Positions 1 through 7,081 of a stretch of 7,275 nucleotides of DNA are shown in pieces. The position numbers and the translations under genes are program-made. The first letter of the stretch is position 1. The number at the start of each line of letters is the position of its first letter. Under the pieces are notes generated by a model, which searched no databases, was not told the DNA's origin, and saw only the letters and a program-made list of their open reading frames with translations. The stretch spans positions 13,273 to 20,547 of the forward strand of contig JAHDDA010000009.1 in assembly GCA_020629595.1 (NCBI GenBank), written 5' to 3'. Source of the stretch: Chitinophagales bacterium (GTDB lineage: Bacteria; Bacteroidota; Bacteroidia; Chitinophagales; UBA2359).

Positions 1-1
1 G

Positions 2-316
2 GTAGGCACTTATACAGCACCAATACCAACTGATTTAGGAACAGCCATAACTGCTTGTGAAGGTGATGGACAAATAACGCTTGATGCAGATGTAGGTGGT
101 GATTTGCCCGCAGGAACAACTTTTGTATGGACAGTTTCTCCAGATGACGGAAATAACGGTGCAACAACACAAACTATTACAATAACCGATGCTGTTTTAA
201 CAAGTACCAATTACAGCTACATCGCTACAATAAGTGATGCTTGCCAAGTTACCGATAATATTGATATTACTATTGAAGAATGTTGTGCAGGACCTGTTCA
301 GTTTATCAAGAATTAA
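2..316 (+). CDS. C-terminal end of an extracellular Ig-like/adhesin-type protein (5' end outside the window)
   Basis: The frame is open from the first bases to the TAA at 314-316 and gives 104 residues; the true start lies upstream, so the TTG at 104 is not a start. The residues form one beta-sandwich-like unit: a cysteine-led opening (TACEGDGQITLDA), a central FVWTVSPDDG strand, alternating T/I strands (TTQTITITDA), then YIATISDAC and IDITIEECC. This pattern is typical of the Ig/PKD-like repeats of large Bacteroidota cell-surface proteins, often gliding-associated or adhesive. Its paired cysteines and lack of Lys-rich stretches fit a secreted protein. The protein ends in CCAGPVQFIKN, without the PNP...G.Y sorting domain (type A) or a recognisable type B tail, which is unusual if it is a T9SS cargo. 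It may be a truncated product or use another route. The coding call is firm; the exact family is not, because only the tail is visible. Confidence 0.75.
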   Translation, partial: VGTYTAPIPTDLGTAITACEGDGQITLDADVGGDLPAGTTFVWTVSPDDGNNGATTQTITITDAVLTSTNYSYIATISDACQVTDNIDITIEECCAGPVQFIKN

Positions 317-546
317 TTTTGTTAAATACAACTTCTTCACAATAATTTACATCTTTTAACAGTTTGCTATTGAAATGTTTACTTTATGACTATTATCAAT
401 GCTTAAAATGAGCAACGTTTAATAATTAAATAGTCTAAAAAGCTAAACGATACAGCTTTGTCTTTTGAAATACCAAAAGCAAAACAGGAAAGGTTGAAAA
501 ATAAAGGTTTGAAGTTTTAATTAGAGTTTTTATATCAATTGAGGCG

Positions 547-585
547 AAAAACACAGCAAATGCCTAAGCATTTGCGAGTATTTTT
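547..585. terminator. Interrupted stem-loop, possible bidirectional terminator
   Basis: GCAAATGC (556-563) and GCATTTGC (568-575) form a perfect 8-base-pair stem with a CTAA loop. The stem continues outward across small internal loops: AC (553-554) with GT (578-579), and AAAAA (547-551) with TTTTT (581-585). The A-run on one side and T-run on the other make it terminator-like on both strands. It lies between the end of the adhesin-type gene and the promoter of the PorV-like gene, so insulating the two transcripts is a reasonable role. The tail is separated from the core stem by a few bases, so termination strength is uncertain; it could instead be a structured RNA element. Confidence 0.4.
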
Positions 586-631
586 AACGAAGATTGAAAC
601 AAAAAAGTCAAGTAAAAGATGAACATTTATC

Positions 632-665
632 TTTGTACCTTTCCTCAGTAAATAATCTAATTTTG
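632..665 (+). promoter_or_regulatory. Bacteroidota-type promoter for the PorV-like gene
   Basis: TAATTTTG at 658-665 matches the -7 consensus TAnnTTTG exactly, and TTTG at 632-635 fits the -33 element with a 22-base spacer, within the range reported for Bacteroidota primary sigma promoters. The predicted transcript would start near 672, leaving a leader of about a dozen A/T-rich bases before the ATG at 685. The -33 TTTG is itself the end of another exact -7 match, TATCTTTG (628-635), which may mark a second, overlapping promoter without a well-spaced -33 box. Such short motifs occur by chance in AT-rich DNA; the position just before a gene start is the main support. Confidence 0.45.
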
Positions 666-684
666 TAATAAAATATAAACCTCT

Positions 685-1791
685 ATGAAGCAAATTACTA
701 TTGCTTTATTATCAATGTTCCTTTTTAGTATTTGTGCCGAAGCTCAAATACGTACTTACAGCAACGAGTTTTTAGCCATTGGTGTAGGTGGTAGAGCTTT
801 AGCTATGGGTAACGCACAAGTAGCACACGTTGCCGATGTTAGTGCTGGTTATTGGAATCCAGCAGGCTTAAACCAAGTTGAAACTACACAAATTGGTTTT
901 CAACACGCACAGTGGTTTGCAGGGGCTGGAAACTACAATTATGCAGGAGCTGTTTTTCCCCTAGACCAAGGCTTGCGAAAAGTAGGTATTTCATTTATTC
1001 GCTTTGCCGTAGATGATATTCCAAATACTTTAAATTTAATTCAATCAGACGGAACAATTAATTACGATAATATTGAATTTTTCTCAGCAGCCGATAATGC
1101 CGTTTTTCTAACCTACGCACAAAAGTTTCGTAAGTTAGAAAACCTTTACGTTGGTGGAAATGTTAAAATTATAAGAAGAAAAGTAGGTTCTTTTGCCAAT
1201 GCCTGGGGCTTTGGAATAGACCTTTCGGCACAATATAAATTCGATTTTGGCTTGTCTTTAGGAGCAAACCTACGTGATGCTACCACAACGCCTAACTCGT
1301 GGTCGTTTAATTGGACACAACAAGAACAAGCGGTTTTAGCACAAACAGGTAATGAAATTCCGTTAAGCTCTACTGAATTAACAGGACAAAGATTAATACT
1401 TGGAGCAGCTTATAAAATTCGTTTTGGTAGTGAAAATACAGAAACCAATAAGAAAAAATTTGGTCTTTTAACAGCACTTGATTTGGATTTAACTTTTGAT
1501 GGTAAAAGAAACACCTTTGTTAGTGCAGGAATGAGCATTGATCCACATTTTGGACTAGAATTAGATTACGACCAGTTCATTTTTCTTCGTACTGGATTTA
1601 ATAATATTCAACGTGGTTTAAAAGAAGGAAGCGAAACAGAAACCAAATTAACCATTCAACCAAATGTGGGTGTTGGCTTGAAGATTAAGCAAATTCAAAT
1701 TGATTATGCCTTCACAGGCTTAAACTCACTAAGTAATGGATTTTACTCAAATGTAGTTTCACTTTACTTAAATATCAATAAAAGAGATTAA
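685..1791 (+). CDS. PorV/PorQ-family outer-membrane beta-barrel protein
   Basis: The 368-residue product begins with a Sec signal peptide (Lys2, hydrophobic core at about 4-17, probable cleavage after AEA at residue 20). Directly behind it comes the family hallmark NEFLAIGVGGRALAMGNAQ, followed by ADVSAGYWNPAGL (about residues 50-62), the motif seen at the N-terminus of PorV and PorQ. The rest alternates in short amphipathic strands and ends in VVSLYLNINKRD, as expected of a FadL-like outer-membrane barrel; the length fits PorV/PorQ. PorV is known to carry T9SS substrates from the translocon to the PorU sortase. Here a PorU-like C25 protein follows 104 bases downstream on the same strand, so a role as its membrane partner is likely (inference). 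The assignment to PorV, PorQ or a third paralogous branch cannot be settled by eye, so no symbol is given. The ATG at 685 is chosen because it gives the signal peptide; no Shine-Dalgarno sequence is present, only an A/T-rich leader. Confidence 0.85.
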   Translation: MKQITIALLSMFLFSICAEAQIRTYSNEFLAIGVGGRALAMGNAQVAHVADVSAGYWNPAGLNQVETTQIGFQHAQWFAGAGNYNYAGAVFPLDQGLRKVGISFIRFAVDDIPNTLNLIQSDGTINYDNIEFFSAADNAVFLTYAQKFRKLENLYVGGNVKIIRRKVGSFANAWGFGIDLSAQYKFDFGLSLGANLRDATTTPNSWSFNWTQQEQAVLAQTGNEIPLSSTELTGQRLILGAAYKIRFGSENTETNKKKFGLLTALDLDLTFDGKRNTFVSAGMSIDPHFGLELDYDQFIFLRTGFNNIQRGLKEGSETETKLTIQPNVGVGLKIKQIQIDYAFTGLNSLSNGFYSNVVSLYLNINKRD

Positions 1792-1793
1792 GA

Positions 1794-1888
1794 TTTATTT
1801 AATTCAACTCCTATTGTGAACTATTGACAGTTCATTACAAACTGTTATTTATAAACTATTTTAACCCCCATTTTATTTAACTCAACTC
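1794..1888. repeat. 17-base direct repeat framing the spacer between the two T9SS-family genes
   Basis: TTTATTTAATTCAACTC (1794-1810, starting two bases after the stop of the PorV-like gene) recurs as TTTATTTAACTCAACTC (1872-1888), 16 of 17 positions identical, with 61 bases between the copies. The second copy ends seven bases before the ATG at 1896 and so occupies the place of a ribosome-binding site or leader. The spacer has no -7 promoter match, in keeping with co-transcription of the two genes. The repeat could be a binding site used twice, a slippage or duplication product, or chance in AT-rich DNA; 16/17 identity makes pure chance less likely. Confidence 0.6.
1825..1847 (+). other. Small stem-loop in the spacer between the two genes
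   Basis: TGACAGTT (1825-1832) can pair with AACTGTTA (1840-1847) over eight positions, one of them G-U, with a seven-base loop. A competing pairing, GAACT (1818-1822) with AGTTC (1829-1833), uses part of the same sequence. No T-run follows directly, so this is not a standard terminator. It could moderate read-through, processing or stability between the two genes. The stem is short and the call tentative. Confidence 0.3.
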
Positions 1889-1895
1889 AAAGAGT

Positions 1896-4800
1896 ATGAA
1901 AAAATATTGTCAATCGTTATTTTTCTTATTTATGCTTGTATTCGTTTCGTTTAATACAGTAGCACAAATAACCGTTAATCAGTGGATTGATTATGATAAA
2001 ACTTACTACAAATTTTATGTAGAAGAAGATGGCTTACACCGCATTGATTTTGCCACTTTACAGCAAGCTGGTATTCCATTAATTGGTAGTCATTTTAAAC
2101 TAATAAATAATGGCGAAGATGTACCTATCTACATTTCTACCACAGGTAATTTTGGAAATAATGACTACATAGAGTTTGTAGGAAAGAAAAACGATGGGAC
2201 ATTTGACACGCAATTATTTAAAAATAACGATTATCAAGTAAGCGACCTTTACAGTTTGTTTTCCGAAAAAAATGCTTACTTTTTAGTTTCAGATGAAGCA
2301 GCTAATCACGTGCGTTTCAATCAAACAAACAATGATATAGCAAATACACCACCAAAACTTAATTCTTTTGAATATACTGTTAACAATGTATATACCAATA
2401 CGCATACACCGGGTTTAGCACCTAGGTTAGTTGGTGGAGTAAACAACCATTTTGCCGATTTTAATCCCAACGAAGGTTATGCTGGCTTAGATGTAAAAGG
2501 TGGCGACTTTAGAGATTACGATATAAATACTTTTGATGTTTTTGATGATGGAGGAACGGCTAATTTAGAAATTAAAATATTAGGTAAAAATGATGATGTT
2601 TTTTCAATACCAGATCACCACGTACAGTTTAGCGTTAATGGTTTTGGATTAATTGATACTTCTTACGAAGGATATGAACATATTAAAAAATTTAGACAAA
2701 TTCCGCTTTCTGTTTTACAAGATGAAAACAACTTTGTAATTACCAGTATTGGTGATGAATTTTCTAATATAAGCCCTATTGAAGATGGAATAGCTGTTGA
2801 TAAAAATGCTCTGGCGTATGTAATCATTAAGTACAATAGAGGTTTTGATTTTAACAATGAAAGAGCTTTTAGTTTTGAATTAGATAATGAGGCAGCTTAC
2901 ATTGAAATCGAAAACTTTAACGGTGGTTCTGCTCCAGTAATTTACGATATTACCAACCGACTACGTTTAGTGCCAGTATTTGATAACGGTATTTATAAAG
3001 TAAACTTACCAGAACCTAATTATGCAGGTGAAAAAAGAGAATTGTTTTTGGTAAACAGTTCATCAACATTAAGCGTAAATCTGGTAAACGAAATAAACGC
3101 CACTACTTTTACCAACTTTGCACAACAAGAAGCAGGCGACTATCTTTTACTTTACCATAGTAAATTAACTGAAGCCGTAGGAGGCTTAAACCAAATTCAA
3201 CGCTATAAAGAATATAGAGAATCGGTTGCAGGTGGAGAATACAATGTAGTACTTGCCGAAATAAATGACCTTTACAACCAGTTTGCTTATGGAATTGACC
3301 AACACCCAATGGCAATAAATAACTTTGTAAATTATGCTTTGGAATTACACAACGAAGGTGTTTGGAATATAGAACCAGAGTATTTGTTTCTAGTAGGTAA
3401 AGGCATAAGATACAACCAAGCAAGAGATACAACAGGAGCAAGGCAAAACTTAATTCCAACTTTTGGTTCGGGAGGCGATATAATGTTGGCAACCGAAAAC
3501 ATTACAGGGTCATATATTCCACAATTGGCTGTTGGGCGTTTTTCGGCACGAAATGCTACCGAAGTTAAAAACTATCTTGATAAAGTAATAGAACACGAAA
3601 ATATTCCTAATTCTATTGGCTGTGATTTAGAAGAAATTAGAAAATTGAGAGATGCCGTTTTATTAGCTGGTGGAAAATCGGGAACTGAAGCATTAAATTT
3701 TGCCGATAATTTAAGAGAATATGGAGATAAATTGGAAGCCAGAACAATGGGAGCTTATGTTTCTGATGAATTTATAAAAGAATCGGATGGAATTGTGGAT
3801 ATTCCAGAATTACACCCATTAATTGACGATGGATTAATGCTTATTGATTTCGTAGGACACTCGGCAGGAACGCTTTGGGAATTTGATATCAATGCTCCTT
3901 CAGAATACACCAATTACGGAAAATATCCTTTTATCGTTTCAAATTCTTGTTTCGTTGGTGATGTTTTTCAGCCCGACCAAGCCGAAGAAATTATGTCTAT
4001 AGAATGGACTGCCGAAGAAGGATTAGGAGCTATTGGGTTTTTAGCCACAGTGCGTTTTGGTTTTCCAACTTACTTACACGTTTTTTCCAATAGATTACAC
4101 GAATTATTTTGCGAAGAACAATACCTTACTGAAATAGGAAAATGTACTCAGCAAGTAATCAACGATATTTATATGCAAGACGATGTAAGTTCAGAAGGGG
4201 TAGGGCGTAAAATCACTTGTCAAGAATTTACACTTTTATCTGATCCTGCTATTAAAATTGGCTACTTCGATAAGCCAATTATGCACCTTGAAGAAACGGG
4301 CATTGTAATAGAGCCACCAGTAATTGATACAGCAGTAGATTCATTTGAAGTAAAAATTGCCGTTAATAATTTTGGACCAGCAACCACAGATTCAACCAAT
4401 CTTATTATTGAACGTATTTACCCAAGTGGCATTACGCAAGTAATTGTAGATGATACCTTTTTAGTGCCTACCTACCAAGATACCGTTTCGTATTTTATAC
4501 AAACAGAACCATTGGATGGTTTGGGAACAAACAACTTGAAAATATATTTTAACAATCCAGCAAATTTTAATGCACTAGCTTGTTTTGATGATATAGAAAT
4601 TGAAAAAGAATTTTTTGTTGTGCCTAATGCTGCAACACCGGTAAGTCCTTGTAATTACGCTATTGTTGGTGGTATTCCTACCTTAAATGCTTCTACATCT
4701 TTGGCATTTTGGGAAGAAAGTTCTACTTACATTGTTCAAATAGACTCGGTAGGAACTTACGAAAATATTTTAGCAGATACAACTGTAACCAATATTGGGG

Positions 4801-7058
4801 GTGTAATTAGTTGGCAACCACCTGCTAGTATTTTTGAAGATGGCGTAGAGTATTTTTGGCGTGTAGCCCAACAACCCGAACCGGGCGAAGAATTTAAGTG
4901 GCGTACTAGCTCATTTATTTATATGCCAGGCGAAGATGGCGGTTGGAATCAATCGGATTATTACCAATTTGTTGAAAACCGTTTTGATGGATTGCGTTTA
5001 GAAGAATACAACCAACAATTTGATTACCCAGGCGTAGAAAATTTAATTGCTGTAAATAACACTTGGTCGCCAGTAAATAATTCCTCATATTTAAACAACG
5101 ATGCTCTAGCAGTTAATTCTTGTTTATTTGGCTGTGGAAACGGCGTTATGGTAGCAGCCTTTAAACCCTCTTTACTTTTAGAACCCATAGTAAGTGAAAA
5201 ATCGAATAACGAAAGTGGCTGTGAAGGAGAAGGACAATGGGGTAATATTTTCTGTTCATCATCTAATTTAGAACAAAATATTTTTGGCTTTTATACAGGC
5301 GATGCCGATAAAGTTTCGCAGTTCAATAGTTTCTTAAATTCTATTCCAAACGGATATTATATTTTAGCATACAGTATTAGAAACCACCGCTTTGAAGCTA
5401 CTTCAGATATGGCAACAGAAATGTCGCCAATTGTTGATTTCTTTATAAACGATTTGGGGGCAGAAGGTTTGGCAACTATTGAAGAAAGCCACCCATTTAT
5501 TGTATTTGGTAAAAAAGGAGAACCCAATTACTTAAACAAACACGAAGTTTATGGCGATTTTCAGGAAACAATAAACCTTGATATTGCTGTTGATGGAAAA
5601 GAAAACAATGGAACAATGACTTCTCGTTTGGTAGGTCCTTCGGCAGAATGGGATAAATTGGTTTGGAATGGCTATACTTTAGATAATATTGAAGACAGAG
5701 ACGAGTATAAAGTAGATGTATTATTGCGTGATACACAAGGACAAATAACGTATTGGGATTCAGCAGAAGCCGATGATGAAGAATTTACTTTAGACTTATC
5801 TAATATTGATGCAGAACAGTTTCCGTACATTGAATTGGTTTACGATACCAAAGATACCTTAAATTACTCGGCACCACAGTTAGATTTTTGGCGTGTTTAC
5901 CACAAAAAATATGTAGAATTATCACTAAATCCTTCAAGTAATTTAACCTTCGATAGCGATACCTTACAAGAAGGACAAGCAGGAATTTTACATTTAGATA
6001 TAAACAACGTAATGCCTTTTGCTTCTGATAGTTTGGCGGTACAATTTACCGTAACCGATTTAAGTTCAAATACAATTGTTAGCAATGAAACTGTTATGTA
6101 TCCGCCAATTGATGGAGGAACAACTTTCGATATGGTTTATAATACGCCTACCGATGGATTATCGGAAAATTCGAGTTTATTTATACAAATAAACCCCAAT
6201 TCGGCTCAAAACGAGAAGTTTTCATTCAACAACCAGTTATTCATTCCGTTTTATGTTATTTCCGATGAATTAAACCCAATTGTTGATGTAACTTTCGATG
6301 GTGAACATATTTTAGATGGCGATATTGTTTCGGCAAATCCGCAAATTGATATTGAGTTGAAAGATGAAAATCTTTTTCTTGAACTAAACGATACAAGCCT
6401 AATGCAAATGAGCCTTATTGCACCAAATGGCACAGTACGTGAAATAAACTACAACGATTTAGATGTTGAGTTTGTACCAGCAACGGCACAAGATGCACAA
6501 GAAAAAAATAATGTATTTTCGGTGAAACTTACACCTGAATTTATTAGCGATGGAACATACCAATTGGTGTTGAATGGTAAGGATATTTCGAACAACCAAA
6601 CAGGAAGTATTGATTATTCTATTTCGTTCCAAATTGTAACCGAAGCTAGTATTTCGCACGTATTAAATTATCCAAATCCGTTTTCAACTTCAACGCAATT
6701 TGTATTTAACCTTACAGGTTCAGAAGTGCCAGACGATTTGCGTATTCAAATAATGACGGTTACAGGTAAAATTGTAAAAGAAATAACCCGTACAGAATTA
6801 GGTAATTTACGCATAGGAAGAAACATAACCGAATACGCTTGGGATGGCAAAGATAAATATGGCAACGAATTGGCAAACGGCGTTTATTTTTATAGAGTAA
6901 TTGCCAGCCAAGATGGCAAGGAATTAAGCCTTTTTTCACAAACAGAAGCAAACGGAAATGTATCTTCTACCCAAAAATTAGACGATATGTTTGGCGAAGC
7001 TAAATTGGGCGAAAAGTACAAAGATTTTGGTATTGGAAAAATGTATAAGTTGAGGTAG
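1896..7058 (+). CDS. PorU2-like C25 cysteine peptidase, putative T9SS sortase paralogue
   Basis: The 1720-residue product has a Sec signal peptide (KK start, hydrophobic core about 8-19, cleavage after TVA at residue 23). The N-terminal beta domain (about 25-130) carries YYKFYVEEDGLHRIDF and DYIEFVGKKNDGTFD, typical of PorU/PorU2. The gingipain-like C25 domain spans about 412-790: DLYNQFAYGIDQHPMAINNF, YLFLVGKG, PQLAVGRFSARNATEV, then the catalytic His655 in FVGHSAG and Cys685 in IVSNSCF, and LLSDPAIKIGY at the end. Then follow a CARDB-like domain (about 805-905), an FN3-like domain with YFWRV (about 915-1010), a probable ILEI/FAM3-like domain (about 1080-1212; FNSFLNSIPNGYY to FIVFGKKGEP), more beta-sandwich regions, and a C-terminal FlgD/T9SS-sorting-like domain (YPNPF 1592-1596, WDGKD 1649-1653, NGVYFYR 1661-1667) with a tail ending GKMYKLR. 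Canonical PorU, which cleaves sorting signals and attaches cargo to the surface, is several hundred residues shorter. By position it probably works with the PorV-like protein encoded just upstream. Sortase activity is inferred. Alternatives are a self-acting surface protease or a structural C25 homologue. The ATG at 1896 is fixed by the signal peptide. Confidence 0.88.
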   Translation: MKKYCQSLFFLFMLVFVSFNTVAQITVNQWIDYDKTYYKFYVEEDGLHRIDFATLQQAGIPLIGSHFKLINNGEDVPIYISTTGNFGNNDYIEFVGKKNDGTFDTQLFKNNDYQVSDLYSLFSEKNAYFLVSDEAANHVRFNQTNNDIANTPPKLNSFEYTVNNVYTNTHTPGLAPRLVGGVNNHFADFNPNEGYAGLDVKGGDFRDYDINTFDVFDDGGTANLEIKILGKNDDVFSIPDHHVQFSVNGFGLIDTSYEGYEHIKKFRQIPLSVLQDENNFVITSIGDEFSNISPIEDGIAVDKNALAYVIIKYNRGFDFNNERAFSFELDNEAAYIEIENFNGGSAPVIYDITNRLRLVPVFDNGIYKVNLPEPNYAGEKRELFLVNSSSTLSVNLVNEINATTFTNFAQQEAGDYLLLYHSKLTEAVGGLNQIQRYKEYRESVAGGEYNVVLAEINDLYNQFAYGIDQHPMAINNFVNYALELHNEGVWNIEPEYLFLVGKGIRYNQARDTTGARQNLIPTFGSGGDIMLATENITGSYIPQLAVGRFSARNATEVKNYLDKVIEHENIPNSIGCDLEEIRKLRDAVLLAGGKSGTEALNFADNLREYGDKLEARTMGAYVSDEFIKESDGIVDIPELHPLIDDGLMLIDFVGHSAGTLWEFDINAPSEYTNYGKYPFIVSNSCFVGDVFQPDQAEEIMSIEWTAEEGLGAIGFLATVRFGFPTYLHVFSNRLHELFCEEQYLTEIGKCTQQVINDIYMQDDVSSEGVGRKITCQEFTLLSDPAIKIGYFDKPIMHLEETGIVIEPPVIDTAVDSFEVKIAVNNFGPATTDSTNLIIERIYPSGITQVIVDDTFLVPTYQDTVSYFIQTEPLDGLGTNNLKIYFNNPANFNALACFDDIEIEKEFFVVPNAATPVSPCNYAIVGGIPTLNASTSLAFWEESSTYIVQIDSVGTYENILADTTVTNIGGVISWQPPASIFEDGVEYFWRVAQQPEPGEEFKWRTSSFIYMPGEDGGWNQSDYYQFVENRFDGLRLEEYNQQFDYPGVENLIAVNNTWSPVNNSSYLNNDALAVNSCLFGCGNGVMVAAFKPSLLLEPIVSEKSNNESGCEGEGQWGNIFCSSSNLEQNIFGFYTGDADKVSQFNSFLNSIPNGYYILAYSIRNHRFEATSDMATEMSPIVDFFINDLGAEGLATIEESHPFIVFGKKGEPNYLNKHEVYGDFQETINLDIAVDGKENNGTMTSRLVGPSAEWDKLVWNGYTLDNIEDRDEYKVDVLLRDTQGQITYWDSAEADDEEFTLDLSNIDAEQFPYIELVYDTKDTLNYSAPQLDFWRVYHKKYVELSLNPSSNLTFDSDTLQEGQAGILHLDINNVMPFASDSLAVQFTVTDLSSNTIVSNETVMYPPIDGGTTFDMVYNTPTDGLSENSSLFIQINPNSAQNEKFSFNNQLFIPFYVISDELNPIVDVTFDGEHILDGDIVSANPQIDIELKDENLFLELNDTSLMQMSLIAPNGTVREINYNDLDVEFVPATAQDAQEKNNVFSVKLTPEFISDGTYQLVLNGKDISNNQTGSIDYSISFQIVTEASISHVLNYPNPFSTSTQFVFNLTGSEVPDDLRIQIMTVTGKIVKEITRTELGNLRIGRNITEYAWDGKDKYGNELANGVYFYRVIASQDGKELSLFSQTEANGNVSSTQKLDDMFGEAKLGEKYKDFGIGKMYKLR

Positions 7059-7081
7059 GATTTCTTATTCACATAATAAAG

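Larger units (their letters stand above)
317..684. other. Intergenic region of 368 bases without a convincing gene
   Basis: No open frame here has a plausible start and length on either strand. It is very AT-rich. It contains a small inverted repeat AAAGCT/AGCTTT (439-444 with 454-459, 9-base loop), a 28-codon open stretch between stops (434-520) that reads as SKKLNDTALSFEIPKAKQER and onward but has no ATG, a strong stem-loop at 547-585 and a promoter-like pair at 632-665. No obvious intrinsic terminator with a T-run lies directly behind the upstream gene; the stem-loop at 547-585 is the best candidate for ending its transcript. Confidence 0.6.

Noticed and set aside
314..321. An exact -7 promoter match TAATTTTG overlapping the stop codon of the first gene
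   Set aside because: There is no TTG at a fitting distance upstream (nearest about 28 bases away) and no gene start close downstream; such matches arise by chance in AT-rich DNA.
317..410. A frameshifted continuation of the first gene carrying a sorting domain
   Set aside because: The other two + frames past 286 run only briefly to stops and show no PNP, WDG or G.Y motif.
439..459. AAAGCT/AGCTTT inverted repeat as terminator of the first gene
   Set aside because: Only six base pairs with a nine-base loop and no proper T-run behind it; listed only as part of the intergenic description.
3109..3492. A 127-codon open frame on the - strand inside the PorU2-like gene
   Set aside because: It lies wholly within a long, clearly recognisable coding region on the + strand; its product is rich in Leu and Cys with no recognisable domain, as expected of a shadow frame.
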